The position numbers were made by a program, and so were the translations under genes. The notes beneath the pieces were generated by a model, which was given only the letters and a program-made list of their open reading frames with translations, was not told the origin of the DNA and did not search any database. Shown here one piece after another: positions 8,718 through 16,259 of a stretch of 64,000 nt of DNA; the stretch's first letter is position 1, and each line of letters begins with the position of its first letter. This stretch comes from Vannielia litorea (lineage in GTDB: Bacteria > Pseudomonadota > Alphaproteobacteria > Rhodobacterales > Rhodobacteraceae), in NCBI RefSeq assembly GCF_019801175.1, contig NZ_JAHVJR010000002.1:496001-560000 (forward strand), written 5' to 3'.

Positions 8718-8975
8718 ATGAGACCAGAAGATCAAACAAGTTCACGATGCGGTCAGGCGGCAGTGATGCTCGCTCTGGCAGTTTCGGCGGCGGTGTTCTG
8801 GGGCGTTCTTGCCTATTCGATTATGGTCGCAAGCCTTCCGGTCGTGCAGGGAATCGCTGTGTCGATGGCATCGACTGTCGTCTCTTTTGGCGCGGTTTTC
8901 GGTGTGCTGTTCATTCTCTCAGTGCTCAAAGAGCGTTCATCCGTGGCAAAGCCGAGGCAAACGCGACGCGCGTGA
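8718..8975 (+). CDS. Small two-helix membrane protein, function unknown
   Basis: 85 residues. Two hydrophobic segments (about 13-35 and 44-68) are followed by a basic tail (KERSSVAKPRQTRRA), giving an in-in topology by the positive-inside rule. A purine-rich stretch (GGGGCAAGAAGCGG) precedes the ATG. No family is recognised. It sits alone between a glycosyltransferase gene and the exosortase substrate gene, with AT-richer gaps of 206 and 158 bases on each side, so it may have its own promoter. A role in sorting or export is guesswork. Confidence 0.6.
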   Translation: MRPEDQTSSRCGQAAVMLALAVSAAVFWGVLAYSIMVASLPVVQGIAVSMASTVVSFGAVFGVLFILSVLKERSSVAKPRQTRRA

Positions 8976-9133
8976 ATGCGCTAACCTACCGAAAACATGT
9001 GGATTCATGTGGGTGAGACCGGAAGCGCATTTGGAGGCGGTTCGGGTTGATCGTGAGCGTACAATAATCTTTACAAATTTCCTTAATTCAGCCAAATTGG
9101 ACTCAATTGATTTTGTCTTGCTGGGGAATAATT

Positions 9134-9793
9134 GTGCTGAACATAAGAGCTTTCTTCCGTAGTGTTGTTGCGATTGGTGCCCTTGGCGCAGCTACAACCT
9201 TCGGCCACGTCGCAGAAGCGACGACCTATCCGACCTTCACTCTGGACGCAGACCAGTCTTCCATTGCCGTGACTTCCGGCAGCTGTACCTCGAACTGTGG
9301 GGTGAATGCCGGGTTTGCCGCGTCGGGCCCGGTGGACCTGACCTTCGACTTCCAAAATCAGGTGATCCGTCTCGCCAACTTCATCGAGTGGACGGTGACC
9401 TCCGGCGGCCTTAGCGCCAACGTTTACGACATCGCCGTGAACCTCGTGTTTACGGCGCCTGACGACCAGGCCTCCAACCACTCCGGTTCCGGCGTGTTCT
9501 TCACGGTGTACGGCATCATTTCCGGCGGCGTGCTGAGCTGGGATACGATCGCTCAGCGCGTGGACTTCGACCAAGGTTCGAGCCTCCGTGTGTGGCTGGA
9601 GAGTGGCGTTGCCATCGACTACGGCGACACCGTTGCCTCCGACCTGATCGTGAAGGCCAAGGTTCTGGTCCCGCTGGATACGCCTTCGCCGGCGCCGATC
9701 CCGCCGGCTCTGCCTGTGATGCTCATGGCGCTTGCCGGGTTGTTCTACCTCGGTCGCCGTCAGGGAAAGAGCGGCCCCGCCGCCTTCGCCTGA
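9134..9793 (+). CDS. Secreted protein with VPLPA/PEP-CTERM-like sorting tail (likely exosortase substrate)
   Basis: 219 residues. The GTG at 9134 is chosen: GGGGA lies seven bases upstream and it gives a normal signal peptide (MLNIRAFFRSVVAIGALGAATTFGHVAEA). An upstream TTG at 9107 would put extra residues before it. The mature part is a beta-rich, Asn/Ser/Asp-containing domain with one Cys pair (GSCTSNCG). The tail has the three parts of an exosortase signal: a proline motif (PSPAPIPPALP), a membrane helix (VMLMALAGLFYLG) and a basic end (RRQGK). Among proteins in the window only this one carries such a tail, and an exosortase of the matching type is encoded at the left edge. It ends with a strong terminator. 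The molecular role of the domain is unknown. Confidence 0.82.
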   Translation: MLNIRAFFRSVVAIGALGAATTFGHVAEATTYPTFTLDADQSSIAVTSGSCTSNCGVNAGFAASGPVDLTFDFQNQVIRLANFIEWTVTSGGLSANVYDIAVNLVFTAPDDQASNHSGSGVFFTVYGIISGGVLSWDTIAQRVDFDQGSSLRVWLESGVAIDYGDTVASDLIVKAKVLVPLDTPSPAPIPPALPVMLMALAGLFYLGRRQGKSGPAAFA

Positions 9794-9815
9794 GCGCGGC
9801 AGACATAAGAGATAC

Positions 9816-9842
9816 AAAGGGCGTGCCAAGGCACGCCCTTTT
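9816..9842 (+). terminator. Rho-independent terminator after the sorted-protein gene
   Basis: Perfect inverted repeat AAAGGGCGTGCC / GGCACGCCCTTT with two bases between the arms (four-base loop after opening one pair), followed by TTTTGC. It begins 23 bases after the stop and can work in both directions, so it may also end the leftward kinase transcript. Confidence 0.85.
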
Positions 9843-9874
9843 GCTTTGGTGAACCCGTGGGTTAGGGCGCGCTT

Positions 9875-10687
9875 TTACCGATAGGGGTAATTGTAGGAAT
9901 CCGCCGCGCCACTGTTGTAGCGACATTTGTTCAGCACGACGCCCGCGATGTTGGTGTATTGCGAAAGATCGCGCTCCGTCATGTCGATATCGTGAATCGA
10001 GGTCTGCTCGGCGGCGCCGATGATAATGGCGCAATCTACAAAGCTGGCCCCCGCAATGGCGCTGTCATTGGCGAAGAAGGGCGGGAAATCGAAGATCATG
10101 ATCCCGAGGTCGAGTTCCTTCTCCAGAGTGTCGAGCACATCGGCGGCCTGACCGGTCTTCAGCACCTCGTCCTTGTCGTGGCGGCTGGCACGGTTGGCCG
10201 AGATGGCCAAGTTGTCACCGATGCGCACCATCTGTTCAGACGGGCTCACGGTGCCTTCGAGCAGGTCACTCACATCATGCTGCGGCTCCAGGCCGAGCGT
10301 TCTGGCGAGGCTAGAGCCTGCGAAATCCAGATCCATCAGCAGTGCGCGGCGCTCCTGTTGCCGTTGCATTGCAAGAGCGAGATTCGCGGCCACGGTCGTC
10401 TTGCCGCAACCGGGGTTGGGTGAGGTGATCATGACCCGCTTCCAGTTGTTCTCCTGCATTAGCCGGAGCAGGCGGGTGCGCAGCATGTCGACGGCAACGC
10501 GTGCCGAATTATTGGAGTTGGCGACGATCCGGCTGCGTGACAGTCTGTTGGCTTGCGGCCGGAACTCCGGCAGTTCGGTCCAGCCCACCGGAAGTGTCGC
10601 CGGAGCCGAGCGGCTGCGTCCTGTGGCGGACGGGCCATCGCTCCGACGTTTGCGGGCCTCGTCGATTGCGGCCTGAAGTTTCTCCAT
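9875..10687 (-). CDS. Bacterial tyrosine kinase of the CpsD/CapB/Wzc C-terminal type
   Basis: 270 residues, cytoplasmic. Walker A SPNPGCGKTT (89-98), Walker A' LLMDLD (about 117-121) and Walker B IMIFDFPPF (from 196) define the BY-kinase fold. The extreme C-terminus is a short tyrosine cluster (Tyr 265, 267, 269), the normal autophosphorylation tail. BY-kinases phosphorylate one another and control polymerisation and export through the partner Wzz-like membrane protein, which here is encoded 39 bases upstream in the same direction. The 80-residue N-terminal region is basic and low in complexity. Confidence 0.9.
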   Translation of the reverse strand: MEKLQAAIDEARKRRSDGPSATGRSRSAPATLPVGWTELPEFRPQANRLSRSRIVANSNNSARVAVDMLRTRLLRLMQENNWKRVMITSPNPGCGKTTVAANLALAMQRQQERRALLMDLDFAGSSLARTLGLEPQHDVSDLLEGTVSPSEQMVRIGDNLAISANRASRHDKDEVLKTGQAADVLDTLEKELDLGIMIFDFPPFFANDSAIAGASFVDCAIIIGAAEQTSIHDIDMTERDLSQYTNIAGVVLNKCRYNSGAADSYNYPYR

Positions 10688-10726
10688 CGCGTTAGCGATC
10701 CTTTTTAGGTGCGGGGTGGGACTGGC

Positions 10727-12265
10727 TCATAGCTCCACCTTCGCGCGGACGATTTCCACCAACTGATCAAGCGGCATGACCATCTGGTCCACCGCCCAGA
10801 GTCCGCCGCCGATCCCGGCGCAGACAAGTGCCAGCACAGCGAACCGAACGCCGGTCCGACGCCAGGCCTCACCGGGTGCCTCGACATAGGGCAGCGTGCC
10901 AAGGGGGGTGATGCCCAGCTTGCGGGTCAGTTCCACAGGGCGGCGTAGCCGGGGGAACAGGATTTCAACCAAAACCACGGCGGCGAGGCCCAGAAGCAGC
11001 CCGGCGGCCATGGCGCCCAGCACGATCAGCGTTTTGCCGGGAGGTGCAGGGGAGTTTGGGACCACGGCATGTTCGATCACCGAGAGCCGCTGCCCCTTGG
11101 AAAGCACCTCGATCCGCTCGCCAGTCGCTGCCGCAGACAGACGCTCGACCGCAGCATCATACTGGCCTTGGATGTTGTCGCGCTCCCGTTCCATCGCGGT
11201 CAGCGTGATCGCGTTGGACGGCGAGCGCTCGATGGTGCTCTGGAGTTCGGCAATCTCTTCGCTCAGCGCGGCGGCATCGTTTTCGAGCGTTTCAATCTGA
11301 CTGTCGATCTCCACCAATTGGGCCTCGATCACGCCGCTGGACGGGTCTTCGCTCTCTTCCTCGGCGGCCTCCGGCTCGCGCCCACTGATGGTCGCTTCAA
11401 GCTGCGCGATCCGGCTCTTCAGCATCGTCACCTTGGGGTTGGTTTCGCTGAGAACCGCGCGCGCCGCCCGGAGCTGGGACTGCAACTCGGCAAGCTCCAC
11501 CTCCTCGGGGCTCTGGCTCCGCGCTGTCGGCAGCGCAACCTGCCCGGTGCGCTCATAGAGTTCGACGAGACGACGGCGCTGATCCTTGAGCTGGGAAATC
11601 TCCCGCCGGGTCTGCGCAAGCCGTTCCTGAAGCAGGGCTTGCCGTCCGAGGCGGTAATCCAGCGTTTCAGGCAGGGCGTCGATATTGGCGTTCTTGAACT
11701 CGAGGATGCGGCGGTTGACCTCGTCCAGCTGCTCGCCGAGGCGGGCCACTTCCTTCTGGAAGAAGGCGAGCGTGTCGGTCGCAACATCGGTCCGGAAGGA
11801 GGCATCCTGCTTGAGAACCTGCGTTACAAGGTCATTGGCGACCTCGGCGGCGGTTTCACCATTGTCGGCCTCGGCGGTGAGATGAACAACGGTGGCCTGC
11901 TGCCGCCCGGCGGCAAGATCCATCCGGACCCGTTTGCGCATGTCGGCCACGATCTCGTCGGGCTGCATATCGGGGCGATCAGCGTAAAGCTCGAAGCGGT
12001 AGGCAATGTCGAGCAGGTTGTCGCGCGTCAGGAGGCGCTGCCGGATGACCTGAACCTGCTCGGCAAGATCGGTCCGGACGGTGGAGGAGGCCAGATCGCT
12101 CGGGATCTGGGAGCCCTCGACCAGCAGGGACGCATGGGCGCGGTAGACCTTGGGCAGCGTGATCGCCAACGCCACGCCAATAGCAACCACCGCGACGAAC
12201 ACGGTGAAGAAGAGCGGGAAACGGCTCCGGAAGACCTTTAGGTAAAACTTGGGTTCCAGCGACAT
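10727..12265 (-). CDS. Wzz/GNVR-type chain-length determinant, BY-kinase partner
   Basis: 512 residues from ATG at 12265 (MSLEPKFYLKVF); longer in-frame extension reaches into the promoter region and was rejected. Membrane helix 1 lies at about 16-37 and helix 2 near residue 415-440 (TLIVLGAMAAGLLLGLAAVVLVEILF). A third hydrophobic segment close to the C-terminus (VRFAVLALVCAGIGGGLWAV) is extra. Between helices 1 and 2 is a long alpha-helical coiled coil rich in Glu, Gln and Arg (about 165-390). This periplasmic structure sets polymer length and couples to the kinase. There is no fused kinase domain, since that is the separate next gene. Confidence 0.9.
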   Translation of the reverse strand: MSLEPKFYLKVFRSRFPLFFTVFVAVVAIGVALAITLPKVYRAHASLLVEGSQIPSDLASSTVRTDLAEQVQVIRQRLLTRDNLLDIAYRFELYADRPDMQPDEIVADMRKRVRMDLAAGRQQATVVHLTAEADNGETAAEVANDLVTQVLKQDASFRTDVATDTLAFFQKEVARLGEQLDEVNRRILEFKNANIDALPETLDYRLGRQALLQERLAQTRREISQLKDQRRRLVELYERTGQVALPTARSQSPEEVELAELQSQLRAARAVLSETNPKVTMLKSRIAQLEATISGREPEAAEEESEDPSSGVIEAQLVEIDSQIETLENDAAALSEEIAELQSTIERSPSNAITLTAMERERDNIQGQYDAAVERLSAAATGERIEVLSKGQRLSVIEHAVVPNSPAPPGKTLIVLGAMAAGLLLGLAAVVLVEILFPRLRRPVELTRKLGITPLGTLPYVEAPGEAWRRTGVRFAVLALVCAGIGGGLWAVDQMVMPLDQLVEIVRAKVEL

Positions 12266-12303
12266 GGCATCAAAATTTCTCCCAAAAAACAGTACAGCAT
12301 TCG

Positions 12304-12320
12304 GCCATTGCTGCAATGGC
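12304..12320. promoter_or_regulatory. Perfect palindrome GCCATTG-CTG-CAATGGC
   Basis: Seven-base arms with a three-base centre, 38 bases upstream of the Wzz-like start codon. Size and placement resemble a dimeric regulator operator; it could instead form a leader hairpin. No T run follows. Confidence 0.4.
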
Positions 12321-12337
12321 ACAGTCGGTTTTGTGAA

Positions 12338-12349
12338 GCACAGTTGTGC
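12338..12349. promoter_or_regulatory. Short palindrome GCACA-GT-TGTGC
   Basis: Perfect five-base arms with a two-base centre, 17 bases from the larger palindrome in the same region. It may be a second operator; short enough to occur by chance. Confidence 0.25.
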
Positions 12350-12612
12350 GAGGGGCCCGCTACTGCGGCTGCATTCGAGACAGTACCGCGGCGCGCCCGC
12401 GGAATTGTTATGCAATTGGTTGAAATCGCTTCGGATGAACGTGGTATTCTGGCGCGGACGCTTGGACATCAGCGAGGCGATTGACCGTGGGCAGGCCAGA
12501 ATCGATCCGATCAATCAGGGCCGAATGGTCGCGTGTGTTGTGGAAGGAGCGTTTGAAGCTCCCACCTGACCAGAAGCCACCTAACTCCATCTCGGACCTG
12601 AGCGAGGCACCT

Positions 12613-13764
12613 ATGGACAGAATGCACTCGATTGCAGGATTCGGCTGGCTATGCGTGGCGGCTCTCGTGATTACTCTGATGCGCGCGTTCCCCGTTGCAG
12701 CAGAATCGATAGGGGTGACGTCGCCTGCAGAGCTCAACGCTGCATTGAGCCGTGCAAAGGGCGGAGAAGTCATTGAATTGCCGCCGGGTGATTATGGCTC
12801 TCTTTCCATCGAGGGCAGAATGTTCAGTGCGCGCGTTACCCTGCGCGCTCAAAAACGCCGCGCTGCGCGTTTTGACGCGATCGATATCGCGGGGTCCGGC
12901 GGCATCCGGGTGGAGGGCGTTCACGTGGATTCCCCTGTGAACGGCGGCCGAGGCAGTGGTGTCGTGACGATCAGAGACGGAAGCCGGGAAATCCAGATCA
13001 TCGATTGCGAAATCAATGGACGGATCGACGATGACTATGACGGGCAATCGGGGATCGTCACCAGTGGCGGGGTTGAGGATGTGGTTTTTGCGGGCAACGC
13101 CATTCATCACGTCAACAATGGAGGAATCCTTCAGGCAGCCAACGGGCTTCGGGTCGTCGGCAATCAGATCGATTTCATCGGGAACGATGCGCTCAAGTTC
13201 ATTGGGGTGAGCGATGCCTTGATCGAGAGGAATACCGGCGCGCAGCACATCTATCCGTCAAGGGATGCACATCTGGATTTCATCCAGTTTCAGGGGGCCG
13301 ACTCACGCGACATCGTGCTGCGAGGCAATGTGTTCCTGCCCAAGACCCGCGCCGATGTTCAGGGAATCTTCATGGACGATGCCCGATTCTCCAACGTCTT
13401 GATCGAGGGCAATGCCATCGTGACCGGTATGATCCGGGGGATATCGGTGTCGAACGGCAACAATGTCGTCGTGCGCCACAACACGGTACTTGATGTCGAT
13501 GGCGTTGGCAGCAAGGCCACGCTGATCATGGCGGAGGGTGCTGAGGTCGTCGGCAATATAATGAGCACCTATCCGCAGGACCGCAGGCTCGGCGTCACAG
13601 ACGGCAACCTGTATCTGCAATTGAAGTCGAGGGGAGTTGCGTATCACTATGGTGCATATTTGAAGCGCGCCATGAGTGCGCCGCCGCTGACACTTGCCGG
13701 GATCGGTCCGAAAGTGGGAACATTGGCCGAGAAGTATGGGCATGGTGCGATGCCTCGGCCTTGA
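12613..13764 (+). CDS. Periplasmic or secreted right-handed parallel beta-helix protein
   Basis: 383 residues from ATG at 12613, preceded by GAGG. The signal peptide ends near residue 30 (MRAFPVAAES). The opening motif SPAELNAALSRAKGGEVIELPPGDYGSL is that of beta-helix polysaccharide lyases and epimerases, and the following coils show NxIxxVNNGG and GNxIxFIGND periodicity. The whole length aligns by eye with the first 350 residues of the RTX protein at 34262-37036: both have AHLDFIQFQG, then DVQGIF/DIQGIF and TGMIRGISVS followed by HNTVLD. It has no RTX repeats. A role in trimming or modifying the polymer in the periplasm is likely from context, but no named catalytic residues were identified. 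Confidence 0.8.
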   Translation: MDRMHSIAGFGWLCVAALVITLMRAFPVAAESIGVTSPAELNAALSRAKGGEVIELPPGDYGSLSIEGRMFSARVTLRAQKRRAARFDAIDIAGSGGIRVEGVHVDSPVNGGRGSGVVTIRDGSREIQIIDCEINGRIDDDYDGQSGIVTSGGVEDVVFAGNAIHHVNNGGILQAANGLRVVGNQIDFIGNDALKFIGVSDALIERNTGAQHIYPSRDAHLDFIQFQGADSRDIVLRGNVFLPKTRADVQGIFMDDARFSNVLIEGNAIVTGMIRGISVSNGNNVVVRHNTVLDVDGVGSKATLIMAEGAEVVGNIMSTYPQDRRLGVTDGNLYLQLKSRGVAYHYGAYLKRAMSAPPLTLAGIGPKVGTLAEKYGHGAMPRP

Positions 13765-13800
13765 ACGCCGAAACCGCTTTGGCAGCACGCAGGAGCGCAA

Positions 13801-15288
13801 TTGGTAGACCAAGGTAACACAGGCACGTTGAGTAACCCCCAACTCGCGGGCTCCGGGGACCTCGCCGGACCAACGTGGGCGAACCGTATCGTTACGCTCT
13901 ACCTGCTTGCGCTGTTGCTGCCATTCATCCTGCAACTGGGCGGCCTGAGGCTATCCGCCTACCGTATCCTGCTCCTGTTCGCGACGGTGCCTCTGCTTGT
14001 GCTCTGGTTGCAAGGCGAGGCGGGGCAGAAGCGGGTGGCCGATTTTGCGATACTCGGCCTGTGCCTGTGGAGTGTCATCAGCTTCTTGGTGCTACACGGG
14101 CCGCAGGTAGCCGTCGAGGCGGGTGGCATTTTCTTTGTGGAAACGGCAGGCGCCTATTTTCTTGGGCGCTGTCTTGTGCGCACCCCAGGCCAGTTTCTGA
14201 CGGTAGCACGAACACTGTTCTTCATCGTCATGCTGCTCATGCCATTTGCGATCATCGAAGCGCTGACGGGGCGGAACATCCCGCTGGAAACGATGGACAA
14301 GCTCTGGCCGTCGTATGACCGGGTGATCAAGGAGCCACGCTGGGGCATGCAGCGTGTGCAGGCGACTTTTGAGCATCCGATCCTGTTCGGAATGTTCTGC
14401 GGCAGCGTCATTGGCCTTGCCTACATGGTGGTCGGGCACGGGAGGGGCTTGGCGAAACGGCTGGGCCTTGCTTTGGCAACCTTCTTCACCGCCGGTTTTT
14501 CTCTCTCATCCGGGCCGCTTACCGGGATGGTCACTCAGCTCCTGATGATCTCCTGGGATTCGGTCCTGCGCAACGTTAAGGCCAGATGGAAAATTCTCGC
14601 CGTGCTGACTGCACTCGCCTATGCGGTGATCGAGATTGGCTCGAACCGTCCTGCCTCTGCGGTGTTCATCAGCTACTTCTCTTTTAACGAGTACAGCGCC
14701 TATCTGCGGCTGCATATCTGGAATTTCGGGATGGCCAACGTGCTGGAACACCCGATCTTCGGATTGGGGTTCAACGATTGGGAGCGCCCGTATTGGCTTG
14801 GGGCCAGCGTGGATATGTTCTGGATCGTTTTTGCGATGCGGCACGGATTTCCGGCGATGTTCTTCACTCTGTTGGCGTTCTTTGCGGCCTATGTTCCGCT
14901 CTGGCGCAAACGCGACCTCTCCGAGAGGGTCTCGAACTACCGCCTCGGCGCATTGTTCAGCCTCACCGCGTGGTTCATGACGGGTTGGACGGTGCATTTC
15001 TGGAACGGCACTTATGTGTTGTTCCTGTTTCTGATCGGTAGCTCACTGTGGGTTCTGGACGCCAAATCTGAAGATGAAACTGCAACTGATGATTTCGATG
15101 CAAAGAAAGGCACTCCGCGGACCATCCGCTATAGCCGCTTTGCACCGGTTTCCAAAAGCTCGGAGCATCCGCCGCGGGCACTCGCTAGGACGCAGCAAAG
15201 CGGCTTTTCTTCGAGAGATGAAGGCAAGCCGTTGAGGCGCTCACCACTTTCGCAAGAGTCGCCGGGCGCGGTCCGTTCCAAGAAGTAG
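13801..15288 (+). CDS. O-antigen ligase/polymerase-like membrane protein (Wzy candidate)
   Basis: 495 residues from TTG at 13801 with GGAG six bases upstream. About ten to twelve membrane helices lie between residues 28 and 425, with a large loop near 150-190 containing NIPLETMDKLWPSYDRV and RVQATFEHPILFG. HP..G motifs recur (EHPIFGLGFNDWERPYWLG around residue 318), as in the Wzy_C/O-antigen ligase family. A 70-residue polar basic tail follows. With the Wzx flippase and Wzz-like protein this completes a Wzx/Wzy pathway. Whether it polymerises or ligates cannot be decided. Its last 48 bases overlap the end of the opposite-strand glycosyltransferase gene. Confidence 0.82.
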   Translation: MVDQGNTGTLSNPQLAGSGDLAGPTWANRIVTLYLLALLLPFILQLGGLRLSAYRILLLFATVPLLVLWLQGEAGQKRVADFAILGLCLWSVISFLVLHGPQVAVEAGGIFFVETAGAYFLGRCLVRTPGQFLTVARTLFFIVMLLMPFAIIEALTGRNIPLETMDKLWPSYDRVIKEPRWGMQRVQATFEHPILFGMFCGSVIGLAYMVVGHGRGLAKRLGLALATFFTAGFSLSSGPLTGMVTQLLMISWDSVLRNVKARWKILAVLTALAYAVIEIGSNRPASAVFISYFSFNEYSAYLRLHIWNFGMANVLEHPIFGLGFNDWERPYWLGASVDMFWIVFAMRHGFPAMFFTLLAFFAAYVPLWRKRDLSERVSNYRLGALFSLTAWFMTGWTVHFWNGTYVLFLFLIGSSLWVLDAKSEDETATDDFDAKKGTPRTIRYSRFAPVSKSSEHPPRALARTQQSGFSSRDEGKPLRRSPLSQESPGAVRSKK

Positions 15289-16230
15289 GCGGCTCATGTT
15301 GACGATGACTTCCTTGATCAAGCCGTTCCCTTCTGAGCGTCGCCGCACGTAGAAGGAAAGGGATCGCCAGAAGCACGCGGCTTTGTTGCCGACCCCTTTG
15401 GGCAGTACGATGGAAGCGCGAAGGCGGGCTCGGAGCGCGCGCCAGCGCGGAAATAGCAGGCGACCGGCCCGCGACCCAGTGAACCATTCGGCTCTTGCAT
15501 CGTAAGCCTCGCTGTCGCGCATCGAGCGTTTCTGGTGGTCACGCTTGAAGAATAGCTTCTCCTCGACTTCGACAAAGGTTCCGAGGATGAGCAACTCTTC
15601 GAGAAGCACGGTGTCGGAGGAGATGTAATTGCCGATCAGGGAAGTCTGGTGCAGGAGCTCTGTGTGCATCACGCCGTAGACGGGAATCCAGAACCCCTCG
15701 ATTGGTTCCTTGCCCCACGCCCGGCGCCGATCCACGTCGATGAAGGCGTCATGATACGCCTTTAGGCGCGCTGCGGGCCTTGATGCGGTGAGGCCGAGAT
15801 TGTTGTTGAGTTCGTGGATTTCTTCACCGTCCTCGTCGATCTTTGCAGACTTCGAGTAAGCTAGAACGGCGCTTGGTTCGGCGCTCAGTGCCGTCACGCA
15901 CTTTTTGATGTATGTGTCGGCCCAAAGATCGTCATGGTTGGCCCATGCGAACAGCCGCCCGGTTGCAAGCTGGGCGACACGGTTGAAGTTACCTGCTGCC
16001 CCGATGTTAGTTTCTGTGGTGACAACGCGGAGGCGCGGATCCGATGCCGCTAGATCACGGCAGATCTCAAGAGTCCGGTCGGTCGAACAATTGTCGGAAA
16101 TGATCAGTTCGAAGTTCTGGTAGGACTGTTTTTGAATGGACCGGATCGCCTGCTCCACGAAGTCCTGGCCATTGAACACCGGCAATCCGATTGAAACGAG
16201 GGGTTCAGGCTCCTGTTCAAGGGATGGCAT
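15241..16230 (-). CDS. Glycosyltransferase family 2
   Basis: 329 residues from ATG at 16230, with GGAG nine bases upstream; a longer in-frame start inside the flippase gene was rejected. GT-A core: LVSIGLPVFNGQDFVEQAIRS, IISDNCSTDRTLEIC, GAAGNFNRVAQLATGRLFAWANHDD with the metal-binding acidic pair. The C-terminal third is basic. It should add one sugar to the repeat unit. It lies 29 bases after the Wzx gene in the same transcript, and its 3' end overlaps the Wzy-like gene by 48 bases on the other strand. Confidence 0.88.
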   Translation of the reverse strand: MPSLEQEPEPLVSIGLPVFNGQDFVEQAIRSIQKQSYQNFELIISDNCSTDRTLEICRDLAASDPRLRVVTTETNIGAAGNFNRVAQLATGRLFAWANHDDLWADTYIKKCVTALSAEPSAVLAYSKSAKIDEDGEEIHELNNNLGLTASRPAARLKAYHDAFIDVDRRRAWGKEPIEGFWIPVYGVMHTELLHQTSLIGNYISSDTVLLEELLILGTFVEVEEKLFFKRDHQKRSMRDSEAYDARAEWFTGSRAGRLLFPRWRALRARLRASIVLPKGVGNKAACFWRSLSFYVRRRSEGNGLIKEVIVNMSRLLLGTDRARRLLRKW

Positions 16231-16259
16231 GGTGGTGTTCTCCGAGTACACGATGAGAT

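Larger units (their letters stand above)
12266..12612. promoter_or_regulatory. Divergent intergenic region between the Wzz-like and beta-helix genes
   Basis: 347 bases with no gene I can support. An open frame at 12249-12569 runs through it without recognisable content or a good ribosome site. It holds at least two perfect palindromes (listed separately) and should contain promoters for both directions. Confidence 0.45.

Noticed and set aside
12249..12569. 106-codon plus-strand frame upstream of the beta-helix gene
   Set aside because: It begins inside the Wzz-like gene and crosses both palindromes; no ribosome site or recognisable sequence.
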